A stretch of 24,265 nt of DNA from an uncultured Lachnospiraceae bacterium (GCA_910587895.1 CAJUOE010000337.1:1-24265); one strand, 5' to 3'; shown: positions 5,757 to 11,868, counted from the first letter of the stretch. The notes: generated from the sequence alone by a model not told the origin. Program-made: numbers and translations.

Positions 5757-5863
5757 ATGTTAGGAAATGTTAAGGTTTGAAAGGCATTAATGGGACGGAG
5801 AAATGTTAGGAAATGTTAAGAAATGTTAAGGTTTGAAAGGCATGGGGGCTGTTGGATGTTAAC
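5757..5863 (+). repeat. ATGTTA(A/G) direct repeats, possible iterons or arm sites
   Basis: ATGTTA(A/G) occurs at 5757, 5767, 5803, 5813, 5823 and 5856, mostly with a 10-base period, which is one helical turn. A 24-base segment ending GTTTGAAAGGCAT is present twice exactly (5764-5787 and 5820-5843). No gene covers it. Ten-base phasing suggests a protein binding in tandem, as at a plasmid-type origin or recombinase arm region. AATGTTAG also appears inverted near attR. Confidence 0.6.
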
Positions 5864-5919
5864 AATTGTCAAGGTTGCAGCGCAATATGCCCCAGCCTTG
5901 GAAAGGACAGGTGGAAGAC

Positions 5920-6066
5920 ATGGGAGCAGGGAAAAAGCTGGACGGTTCGAACCATGAGGAAATGGAAAGGGAGATCTGCGAGATGATGCGCAAAAGCCCG
6001 GTGGCGATGCAGTATGTGTATGACTTCCTCTGCGTCTTCACGGAAGGGGGCGGCGATGAAGATTAG
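5920..6066 (+). CDS. Small phage protein, unknown function
   Basis: This is a 48-residue acidic ORF (MGAGKKLDGSNHEEMEREIC, then EMMRKSPVAMQYVYDFLCVF). Start ATG 5920 is preferred because AGGTGG precedes it. Upstream in-frame TTG (5866) and ATG (5887) lack good sites. The segment around EICEMM.KSP.AMQYVYDFL recalls short hypothetical proteins in Lachnospiraceae phages, though I cannot name a function. The next ORF begins inside its end (11-base overlap), so the pair is a translationally coupled unit. Confidence 0.5.
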   Translation: MGAGKKLDGSNHEEMEREICEMMRKSPVAMQYVYDFLCVFTEGGGDED

Positions 6067-6223
6067 GGTCGCGTATTCAGAGGACGAGAAGGACAGGAAG
6101 GAGCAGCACGAGGCGGCAGTGAAGGGGCTGTTCCCGGGCGTGAAAGTGCGCGAGACTGCCGCAAGGGACGGTTTCCGGCACACGGTGCTGACCGTCCCCA
6201 TGCCCCGGGGGCGCAGGGAATAA
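6056..6223 (+). CDS. Small charged phage protein, unknown function
   Basis: This is a 55-residue ORF (MKIRVAYSEDEKDRKEQHEA, then VKGLFPGVKVRETAARDGF, with end TVPMPRGRRE). It starts at ATG 6056 within the previous gene, with GGAAGGGGGCGG before it. It has alternating strands and a charged helix, and no family I can name. Its stop at 6223 lies 6 bases before the promoter of the next transcription unit, so it ends the early operon. Confidence 0.5.
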   Translation: MKIRVAYSEDEKDRKEQHEAAVKGLFPGVKVRETAARDGFRHTVLTVPMPRGRRE

Positions 6224-6228
6224 TCCTG

Positions 6229-6257
6229 TTGACTGCACACGGCATATGTGGTAGGAT
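6229..6257 (+). promoter_or_regulatory. Promoter of a structured RNA ahead of the capsid genes
   Basis: TTGACT at 6229-6234, a 17-base spacer and TAGGAT at 6252-6257. It begins 6 bases after the last early gene. The start would be near 6264, just before the left arm of a long closed RNA structure. Confidence 0.6.
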
Positions 6258-6263
6258 GGGTAC

Positions 6264-6415
6264 AGAACAGAATAAGGCATGAGTACCGCGCCGCCTGGGT
6301 TCCTTGACTGTTTCCTTGGGGCGGCGTTAGCCTCCGGCAGCTTGGCATGGCTGCGGCAGGGCATGGGAATGACTGGTTTTGATTGTTTGGCCGGTTGTTG
6401 CTCATGCCTTTTTTG
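6264..6415 (+). ncRNA. Candidate structured RNA of about 150 bases before the scaffold gene
   Basis: A perfect 10-bp stem, AAGGCATGAG (6274-6283) with CTCATGCCTT (6401-6410), closes a ~117-base interior and runs straight into TTTTTT. Inside are CGCCGCC (6289-6295) with GGCGGCG (6320-6326), GCAGC (6337-6341) with GCTGC (6350-6354), and ACTGG (6372-6376) with CCGGT (6391-6395). This gives a multibranched fold with a U-tail and its own promoter, and no convincing ORF. It could be a free-standing RNA or a leader controlling read-through into the capsid genes. I do not recognise it as a known class. Confidence 0.6.
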
Positions 6416-6465
6416 TTTGCCAACACCAGCCCACCTTGGGCGTTAAAGGAAGGGAGAATGGAACA

Positions 6466-6903
6466 ATGGATGGACAGATGGACAGGAACCAGAACGCAGA
6501 CCCGGCGCCCGGACAGGGAACAGGGGAAAGGACCTTCACGCAGGACGACGTGAACCGCATTGTCCAGGAAAGGCTCGCAAAAGAGAAGGCCAAAAGCAGC
6601 GGGGAGTCAGACCTTGCGAAAAGGGAGCAGGAACTTGCGCAGCGCGAGCTCCGCATGAGCGCAAAGGAACTGTTGTCAGAGAAGGGCCTGCCCGTGCGGC
6701 TTTTTGATGCCCTTAACTGCACGGACAAGGAATCAATGGAAAAGAGCATCGAAACCATAGAGACAGTATTCAACGAGCACAAGGCGAATGCCGCAGGCAG
6801 CATAAAGCTCAAGGGTTTCCAGCCGGGAGTGTCAATGGGGATGACGGATGCTGGGAGCCTGGGCGACATGGAGATCAGGAAGGCCATGGGGCTTCGCACT
6901 TGA
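6466..6903 (+). CDS. Capsid scaffold protein (DUF4355-like)
   Basis: This 145-residue protein assists assembly of the phage head and is normally expelled or cleaved. The N-terminus is a disordered, Gln/Asp-rich tract. FTQDDVNRIVQERLAKEKAK is the hallmark opening of DUF4355-type scaffolds and leads into a coiled coil (~residues 35-70). It is followed by the conserved SAKELLSEKGLP.RLFDALN segment and a helix. The C-terminus (GFQPGVSMGMTDAGSLGDME) probably touches the capsid protein. The start ATG 6466 follows AAGGAAGGGAG; an upstream in-frame TTG would run through the RNA hairpin. The major capsid gene starts 20 bases later, as in phage head modules, yet the portal and protease genes that usually precede it are missing. 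Confidence 0.82.
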   Translation: MDGQMDRNQNADPAPGQGTGERTFTQDDVNRIVQERLAKEKAKSSGESDLAKREQELAQRELRMSAKELLSEKGLPVRLFDALNCTDKESMEKSIETIETVFNEHKANAAGSIKLKGFQPGVSMGMTDAGSLGDMEIRKAMGLRT

Positions 6904-6922
6904 CGGAAAGGGAGCGTGAGAC

Positions 6923-7789
6923 ATGGCTATAAATTTAGCAACAAAGTTTTTGCCGTACGTGGATGAAAAGTTCAGTACGGAGAGCAAGAAGTCGCTGCTG
7001 ACGAACCAGGACTTCAACTGGACGGGGGCGCACACCGTGAAGGTGTACAAGGTCAGCACGTCGCAGATGAACGACTATGAGAGGAACACGCCGGACGGCA
7101 TGTCGGGCTCGCGGTACGGGGCCGTGAAGGACCTTGACGCGACGACGGAGGAATTCACCCTGAAGAAGGACCGTTCCTTCACCTTCGTCATTGACAAGCT
7201 GGACACGGACGAGACCGTGCGGAACGTGCAGGCGGCGTCGGCATTGGAGAGGCAGGTAAGGGAAGTAGTCATCCCGGAGGTGGATTCCTACACATACGGC
7301 GTGATGTGCAGGGATGCCGGGCAGAAACCCGCCGCGAAGGCACTGAGCAAGTCCAACATCTATACGGAAATCCTTGCCGGCAACAATGCCCTGGACAATG
7401 CGGAGGTGCCGGAGACCGGGAGGATCATCGTAGTCACCCCTGACGTGTACGCGCTGATGAAACAGTGCAAGGACATTGTGATGGAGACGGACATCGGGAA
7501 CGACCTGAGGCTCAAGGGCGTCATCTCAAACCTTGACGGCGCAATGGTAATCAAAGTGCCGGCGAACCGCCTCCCGGAAAACTTCGGTTTCATGATTGCG
7601 CACCCATGCGCCACGGTAGCCCCCACGAAGTTAGAGGACTACAAGACGCATGACGACCCGCCCGGAATCAGCGGGTCACTGGTGGAAGGCAGGATCTGCT
7701 ACGACGCGTTCGTGCTGGACAACAAGGCAAAGGCCATTTACTACCATGCACAGGCGGAGGGACAGGCAGAAGGGCAGGAAACGCCCTAA
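6923..7789 (+). CDS. Phage major capsid protein (HK97-fold type)
   Basis: This 288-residue protein should form the head shell. The opening (MAINLATKFLPYVDEKF, then TNQDFNWTGAHTVKVYKVST) and the sequence RYGAVKDLDATTEEFTLKKD are typical of short major capsid proteins from Firmicute siphophages, in which an N-arm, a P-domain and an A-domain follow in order. The closing segment reaches GRICYDAFVLDNKAKAIYYH and then a small AEGQ-repeat tail. Length is within the family range. No capsid protease is nearby, matching use of a separate scaffold. GGGAG lies 10 bases upstream of the ATG. A terminator follows directly, so scaffold and capsid form a two-gene transcription unit. With no portal or terminase gene, shells would need helper-phage parts to be filled. 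Confidence 0.85.
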   Translation: MAINLATKFLPYVDEKFSTESKKSLLTNQDFNWTGAHTVKVYKVSTSQMNDYERNTPDGMSGSRYGAVKDLDATTEEFTLKKDRSFTFVIDKLDTDETVRNVQAASALERQVREVVIPEVDSYTYGVMCRDAGQKPAAKALSKSNIYTEILAGNNALDNAEVPETGRIIVVTPDVYALMKQCKDIVMETDIGNDLRLKGVISNLDGAMVIKVPANRLPENFGFMIAHPCATVAPTKLEDYKTHDDPPGISGSLVEGRICYDAFVLDNKAKAIYYHAQAEGQAEGQETP

Positions 7790-7800
7790 CATTTGATGGA

Positions 7801-7840
7801 AACGCCCCGGGCTTTCCCCTCCGATGTCTGGGGTGTTTTT
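7801..7840 (+). terminator. Terminator after the capsid gene
   Basis: AACGCCCC (7801-7808) pairs with GGGGTGTT (7830-7837, one G-U pair), and the run TTTTT ends at 7840. It closes the scaffold/capsid unit 11 bases after the capsid stop. Confidence 0.7.
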
Positions 7841-7865
7841 CAATAACAGCCGGGGAGGTGGATCC

Positions 7866-8264
7866 ATGACATATGAAGAGGCGATGGAAATATGTCACAT
7901 CAACACGGAAATCCAGTCCCTGAAGGCGGAGCTGGCACAGCATGAGGACAACAGGCGGTACTATAGGACGACCCTTCTGTCAGACATGCCAAGAGCCAAG
8001 GGGGCGCATATAAGCCCTACAGATGAACACCTAATCAAGGAACAGCAGCTGAAAGAAATGCTCAGGTACTGCATGGACAGGCTGCAGGATGAGCTGCTGG
8101 AGTTCGAAAAGTTCCTTTCCGGCGTGGAAGACGCGGAAGTCCGCACGATACTCCGCCTAAGGTGCGTCAACAACATGGGCTGGGGGCAGATCGGGGACAG
8201 GATGCACATGGACCGGAGGACGGCAAGCAGGAAGTTCCAGAGGTTTTTTGCAGAAGGATCATGA
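7866..8264 (+). CDS. DUF1492/ArpU-like late transcription regulator
   Basis: This 132-residue protein has a long helical N-terminus (residues ~1-80, EAMEICHINTEIQSLKAELA) followed by a sigma-70 region 4-like helix-turn-helix (RTILRLRCVNNMGWGQIGDR, then MHMDRRTASRKFQRF). This is the layout of the DUF1492 and ArpU/RinA group, which switches on late genes in Gram-positive phages and satellites. ATG 7866 is chosen for GGGGAGGTGG just upstream; the longer frame from 7824 runs through the terminator. In phages this gene precedes the terminase genes. Here it follows the capsid gene and no late operon comes after it, so it may act back on the capsid promoter or on helper-phage genes. Confidence 0.72.
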   Translation: MTYEEAMEICHINTEIQSLKAELAQHEDNRRYYRTTLLSDMPRAKGAHISPTDEHLIKEQQLKEMLRYCMDRLQDELLEFEKFLSGVEDAEVRTILRLRCVNNMGWGQIGDRMHMDRRTASRKFQRFFAEGS

Positions 8265-8323
8265 CGGATGGGATGTTATTATGGCTTTGGCTTTTTGGCA
8301 TTTAGAATTTTTGCGCCAGGGCA

Positions 8324-8350
8324 TTTACAAAAAAGCAAAAGTATTATAAT
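8324..8350 (+). promoter_or_regulatory. Probable promoter of the attR-proximal RNA
   Basis: TTTACA (8324-8329), a short 15-base spacer and TATAAT (8345-8350), with a second TATAAT at 8356-8361 that has no clear -35. Transcription would start just ahead of the RNA stem at 8368. It shares TATAATATGC with the other RNA promoters of the element. Confidence 0.45.
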
Positions 8351-8367
8351 ATGCATATAATATAGGG

Positions 8368-8467
8368 CTTTGGCTAAGAGGTTATTGAAGTAGAGAACGT
8401 GCTGCTACGCACCCCTTGGGTCAAAAGAAATGCGGGAAGGGGCACACCCGCCAATAATTTCTTAGCC
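8368..8467 (+). ncRNA. Candidate structured RNA next to attR
   Basis: GGCTAAGAGGTTATTG (8372-8387) pairs over its full 16 bases with CAATAATTTCTTAGCC (8452-8467), with two G-U pairs that would not be paired in DNA. It encloses two hairpins: GTGC/GCAC, and GCGGG (8432-8436) with CCCGC (8447-8451), giving a three-way junction. CTTTGGCTAA (8368-8377) can pair instead with TTAGCCAAAG (8524-8533), a possible alternative fold. No U-tract follows. There is no ORF of note. The G-U pairs argue for RNA rather than a DNA site. Confidence 0.5.
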
Positions 8468-8490
8468 TGGCATAAAATCAAAGCAAAACA

Positions 8491-8533
8491 TGACTAACAT
8501 TTGACTAACAAATGCAGAAAATGTTAGCCAAAG
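8491..8533. promoter_or_regulatory. Possible integrase or excisionase arm sites near attR
   Basis: TGACTAACA occurs at 8491-8499 and 8502-8510, 11 bases apart (one helical turn), with an inverted TGTTAG at 8522-8527. The site lies about 100 bases inside attR, where arm-type sites of tyrosine integrases are expected. It shares AATGTTAG (as its complement) with the repeats at 5757-5863. Confidence 0.45.
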
Positions 8534-8624
8534 AGAGGGAAAGCCAGAAAAAGCTATGTCTGCCAAGAGCCTTGTTTTACGGCGTTTTGGGAGAAATACG
8601 GAAACATGGAAAACGAGGAGACCA

Positions 8625-8669
8625 TGACTTTTAATCAAGTTGTCCGGGGTTCGAATCCCCGATGCCTCA
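8625..8669 (+). other. attR: displaced 3' half of tRNA-Lys(UUU)
   Basis: From TGACTTTTAATCAAG the sequence matches a tRNA-Lys anticodon loop (CTTTTAA), variable region, T arm (CGGGGTTCGAATCCCCG) and acceptor 3' strand ATGCCTC plus A. Upstream bases (ACCA) do not complete the anticodon stem: CATGA faces TCAAG, where CTTGA is needed. No D arm is present. Thus only the 3' half is here, as left at the far end by an element that integrated into a tRNA gene and restored it at the other side. The intact tRNA-Lys should lie left of the integrase, beyond the window. Confidence 0.82.
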
Positions 8670-8680
8670 TCACCGTAATA

Positions 8681-8718
8681 AATGGGAACTCTCGTAAGTC
8701 GAGGGTTCCCATTGTTTG
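8681..8718 (+). terminator. Terminator of the tRNA-Lys locus
   Basis: AATGGGAACTCTCG (8681-8694) pairs with CGAGGGTTCCCATT (8700-8713), 14 bp with one G-U, followed by GTTTG. It sits 11 bases after the tRNA 3' half, and was probably the original chromosomal terminator of the tRNA gene before the element separated them. Confidence 0.65.
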
Positions 8719-8774
8719 TGCCTTCAAAAGCATTTTGATTACACCTGTTACAGCATTGGAAAAGTAGTTGCACA

Positions 8775-9320
8775 TTACTCTGTAAAATCAGAAATGCGTA
8801 TGCTTAAGTCGTCGTAGATGCATACGGGAGCTGCATCGTCGAAACTGTATTGGCAGGATTCTTTTTCATTTTCCAAGTCAAAAACATTTACAATACTTGT
8901 CCTGGGATTTACGATCCAGTATTCCCGCACGCCTGCGGAACGGTACTTAAATAGCTTAATGCCATAGTCTACGCGTTCCGTACTCGGGGAAACAATCTCA
9001 ATAATCCAGTCCGGCGCACCGTTGCAGCCTTTGTCGTTTAATTTATCCCTGTCACATATGACGGAGATGTCGGGTTCCACATAGTTACGGTCATCCTTAT
9101 TCAGGAATACGGCGAAAGGAGCCGGAAATATTTTACAATTTCCAGCCTTGGAACGGATATAATTCCCTATTGTAATAGTGAGTCCGCTGACCAGCATTTG
9201 ATGTCTGGTATTTGGCGGAGCCATGTTATAAATCTGTCCGTCAATCAGTTCAGCCCGCTGCCCTTCCGGAAGGGCGTAAATATCATCAATGGTATAATCG
9301 TTTTTTTGTGTTAATGCCAT
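8775..9320 (-). CDS. Uma2-family (DUF820) restriction endonuclease-like protein
   Basis: This 181-residue protein of the Uma2 family has a PD-(D/E)xK nuclease fold, common in cyanobacteria and many Firmicutes. Features in order are YTIDDIYALPEGQRAELIDG (the opening helix and Glu), a strand with FAVFLNKDDRNYVEPDIS containing the metal-binding Asp, then PDWIIEIVSPST (catalytic Glu region), and DYGIKLFKYRSAGVREYWIV carrying the Lys. All key residues appear present. ATG 9320 (MALTQKND) follows GAGG; a start at 9374 would add 18 residues without a good site. The real role of the family is unclear: nuclease activity is suggested by fold, and many genomes carry several copies. It lies alone, facing the tRNA-Lys terminator. 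Confidence 0.85.
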   Translation of the reverse strand: MALTQKNDYTIDDIYALPEGQRAELIDGQIYNMAPPNTRHQMLVSGLTITIGNYIRSKAGNCKIFPAPFAVFLNKDDRNYVEPDISVICDRDKLNDKGCNGAPDWIIEIVSPSTERVDYGIKLFKYRSAGVREYWIVNPRTSIVNVFDLENEKESCQYSFDDAAPVCIYDDLSIRISDFTE

Positions 9321-9498
9321 GATTAAGACCTCGCTTTCTATGGCTTTTGCAGACATATTCAGGGGTGGGGGCATACCTGGGAATTTAGTCTCGCCATATT
9401 TATCCTTAAATTGATGTTAGCATATGGATCTTAAATCTGCAACACAAAAATATCGGTGAACGACTGTCATGATCTGCGGCATAGCCTGTTTGCCAGGG

Positions 9499-9690
9499 TC
9501 ACAGCGACAGGATATCGCCAACGCCGCAGTCCAAGCAGTTACAGATTTTCTCCAGTGTATCAAAGCTGATGCGGGACGTTCTGTTGTGGTTTAAGTTCCG
9601 CAGCGTGTTGATGGAAATGCCGGTATCTTTGGAAAGCTGATTTTGGGAAATTCCCTTCTGGTCAAGTATTTGATTTAACATGATTTTCAT
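9499..9690 (-). CDS. Small XRE-family transcription regulator
   Basis: This 63-residue protein is a single Cro/C1-type helix-turn-helix (LNQILDQKGISQNQLSKDTG, then SINTLRNLNHNRTSRISFDT), with a short C-terminus ending CNCLDCGVGDILSL. It belongs to the YozG-like small regulators. ATG 9690 is preferred since GAGGTG lies 10 bases upstream; the longer frame to 9741 has no ribosome site. It stands alone, divergent from the diguanylate cyclase gene, and could regulate that gene or itself. Between it and the Uma2 gene lie ~180 bases in which I see nothing. Confidence 0.8.
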   Translation of the reverse strand: MKIMLNQILDQKGISQNQLSKDTGISINTLRNLNHNRTSRISFDTLEKICNCLDCGVGDILSL

Positions 9691-9808
9691 AGTATTATAC
9701 ACCTCGTTTCTTTGATTAACATAAATTTTTTCCACAGACACATAAATCTATACATAAAAAACGGTTTTCGCAGGGCAGATTCGTTGGATATGAAAAATGG
9801 AAGAAAGC

Positions 9809-9838
9809 TATACAATTTGTGCCCTGGTATGATATAAT
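9809..9838 (+). promoter_or_regulatory. Probable promoter of the diguanylate cyclase gene
   Basis: TATACA (9809-9814), an 18-base spacer and TATAAT (9833-9838), about 45 bases before the UUG start. The -10 is perfect and the -35 weak. Confidence 0.45.
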
Positions 9839-9881
9839 ATGACCTAAGGATTAGTAAAGCAATCAACAGGGAGGGCACAGG

Positions 9882-11816
9882 TTGAAGAAAATAGCGTTAT
9901 TGATGGACGGATGGAAAAGATATTTAACGTTTGCATGGCCGGCCGGAATTCTGCAGCGGATTCATGAGACTGACGAGAAGGTAGCTCTCTACATATTTAG
10001 CAGTTCCGGAAACTGGAGCCGGGATGAGAAATATAATGAGGGAGAGTACAATATTTTCCGCCTGCCTGACTTAAGTGAATTCGATGGAATTATATTGGAT
10101 TTGACGAATATACAGATAAGTTCCGTAATAGAGGAAGTCGTAAAACGGGCGAAGGATTCCGGCGTGCCGGTGATTTCCCTTGGAAAAGAGCTGGATGATT
10201 TCTATTATGTCGGGATTGACAACAGACGTGCTATGGCAGGGATGGTGGAACATCTGGTAGATGTGCATAAGTGCCGGACATTCTGGTTTGTGATGGGGCC
10301 AAAGGACAATTATGAAAATATCAGGCGCGTGGAAGGCATTCGGGAATATCTGGACAGCCAGGGAATTTCCTGGGAAGAAAGCGATTTCTTTTATGAGAGT
10401 TATGAGTTTCAATGCGGGATTAATGGTTTTCGGCATTTTATGGAGCGTGGGGAGAAACTTCCAGATGCCATTGTCTGCGCCAATGACAATATCGCGGTAG
10501 GCGTCTGTGAGGAGGCGGCAAGGGCGGGTTACCATGCACCGGGGGATTTCTTTATCACCGGTTTTGATAATTTTGACAAGGCGGCATTTTACACGCCGCA
10601 GATTACGACGGTGAGCCATGTCCGCGAGGAGGCGGGTTATCGCTGTGCGCAGCTTTTGCTGCAAATCTGGAAGGGCGAGGAACTTCCGCGGTTCCACTAT
10701 ACGGATGTGGAATATAAGTTCTGGGAGAGCTGTGGATGCAATAACGGCCATCACCATGAGGACAGGGATTATCTTAAGGGTCAGATTATCTATCAGATTG
10801 AGACGGATATATTTATGGAAGATATTCTTTCCCTTGAATATGAACTTCTCAAATGCAGTACATTTCCACAGATGATTAACTGTGTGTTGAAGTGCCTGCC
10901 GTCCATGAAATGTGACGCTATGTATCTGGTGATGGATCCCAGAATGAACGATTTTAAGAAGCGAACGGAGAATTCGGAAATATGGATGACGGAGGAGGAA
11001 AATTACTGCATTCATGGGTATCCGGAACGGATGGTGCTGGAATTTTCCTACGAAAATCCAGAAGTTTCCGAGGGGTTGGAACTGCATTTGGCACAGAGGG
11101 AAAACTCAGAGGTGAATACAATTTTTCCTGTCTTTGATTGCCAGGAACCTGGTGCGAATATTTTATTTTTGCCGCTGCATTTCAGGCAGTGGACGGTCGG
11201 CTATCTTGTCATCCGTGATTCGGTGTATCTGATGGAGCGGCAGTACCTGCACCATATGCTGGGGGCGCTGACGAAGGCGATGGAGAATCTTCACCGGCAT
11301 GAAAAGCTGGAGTGGATGAATGAACAGCTTTCGAATCTGTATGTGCGCGATACGCTGACCGGCATGTATAACCGGATGGGTTACCGCAAATTTGCAGGGA
11401 CGCTGTTTGAGGACAGGAAACGCGCAAATAATCTGTTAATTTTATTTATCGATTTGGATCGTTTAAAATTTATCAATGATAATCTGGGACATGATATGGG
11501 GGATCTTGCCATACGCGCGGTGGCGGACGCCATCAAGAGCAGCCTGGACGAAGAGGGGATCCCGGTACGGCTGGGAGGGGATGAATTTTTGGTTATCTGC
11601 GAAGAACCTTCCGGGCAGGAAATTGAAAACATGATTCGGGAAATCCGCCACAAGGTAGAGCATAGCGGAAATCAGGTTGGCCTGTATGAACTCAGCATCA
11701 GCGCCGGGTATGTGATTACCGATAAGGAATCCCCGAAGAAGCTGGAAGATTACGTGAATGAGGCGGATGCGATCATGTATGAGGAAAAGAAAGCCAAAAA
11801 AGCGGCACGAACATAG
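9882..11816 (+). CDS. Diguanylate cyclase with a LacI-type sugar-binding sensor domain
   Basis: In this 644-residue protein, residues ~1-280 are a periplasmic-binding-protein fold of the LacI/GalR type without the DNA-binding headpiece (KKIALLMDGW, DGIILDL, GVPVISLG, AIVCANDNIAVGVCEEA, FFITGFDNF). A CGCNNGHHHE cluster follows. The middle (~300-450) is probably a GAF-like domain, then a short helix leads to GGDEF (480-640). The signature GGDEF is intact at 565-569, with FIDLDRLKFINDNLGHD upstream, so it should make cyclic di-GMP. No RxxD inhibitory site is seen five residues before it. There is no signal peptide or membrane segment, so it senses an intracellular ligand, perhaps a sugar. The start is UUG with GGGAGG eight bases upstream, and the stop is 52 bases before purL. 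Shared regulation with purL is possible but unproven. Confidence 0.9.
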   Translation: MKKIALLMDGWKRYLTFAWPAGILQRIHETDEKVALYIFSSSGNWSRDEKYNEGEYNIFRLPDLSEFDGIILDLTNIQISSVIEEVVKRAKDSGVPVISLGKELDDFYYVGIDNRRAMAGMVEHLVDVHKCRTFWFVMGPKDNYENIRRVEGIREYLDSQGISWEESDFFYESYEFQCGINGFRHFMERGEKLPDAIVCANDNIAVGVCEEAARAGYHAPGDFFITGFDNFDKAAFYTPQITTVSHVREEAGYRCAQLLLQIWKGEELPRFHYTDVEYKFWESCGCNNGHHHEDRDYLKGQIIYQIETDIFMEDILSLEYELLKCSTFPQMINCVLKCLPSMKCDAMYLVMDPRMNDFKKRTENSEIWMTEEENYCIHGYPERMVLEFSYENPEVSEGLELHLAQRENSEVNTIFPVFDCQEPGANILFLPLHFRQWTVGYLVIRDSVYLMERQYLHHMLGALTKAMENLHRHEKLEWMNEQLSNLYVRDTLTGMYNRMGYRKFAGTLFEDRKRANNLLILFIDLDRLKFINDNLGHDMGDLAIRAVADAIKSSLDEEGIPVRLGGDEFLVICEEPSGQEIENMIREIRHKVEHSGNQVGLYELSISAGYVITDKESPKKLEDYVNEADAIMYEEKKAKKAART

Positions 11817-11868
11817 ACAGACCGGCATTTGCCGTTTGAAAATAAAGCAGGAATTTTAGGAGGAAATT

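Larger units (their letters stand above)
1..8669. mobile_element. Integrated phage satellite-like element in tRNA-Lys, left end missing
   Basis: The element runs from an outward-facing tyrosine integrase to a displaced tRNA-Lys(UUU) 3' half at 8625-8669, which serves as attR. In between lie a CI/Cro-type switch, an excisionase-like protein, ERF, a replisome organiser, a DnaC-like loader, a scaffold, a major capsid protein and a late regulator. No terminase, portal, tail or lysis gene fits in the available space. The true left boundary (attL, an intact tRNA-Lys) is outside the window, and bases 1 to about 82 are probably not part of the element. The layout resembles phage-inducible chromosomal islands, with an unusually minimal capsid module. 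A deleted prophage is the alternative. Confidence 0.75.

Noticed and set aside
1..8669. Terminase, portal, tail or lysis genes
   Set aside because: I looked in every sizeable gap and frame of the element and found no matching motifs. The holin-like peptide is a type I toxin type, not a lysis module.
8462..8773. - strand ORF across the tRNA-Lys fragment and terminator
   Set aside because: It crosses a tRNA remnant and a terminator hairpin. Its peptide has no family features.
10071..11087. A 338-codon - strand ORF opposite the diguanylate cyclase
   Set aside because: It is a shadow of the GC-biased coding strand. The + strand has family motifs throughout and the - strand translation has none.
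11817..11868. Purine or PRPP riboswitch before purL
   Set aside because: Only 52 bases separate the cyclase stop from the purL start, too few for a known purine-related riboswitch plus expression platform.
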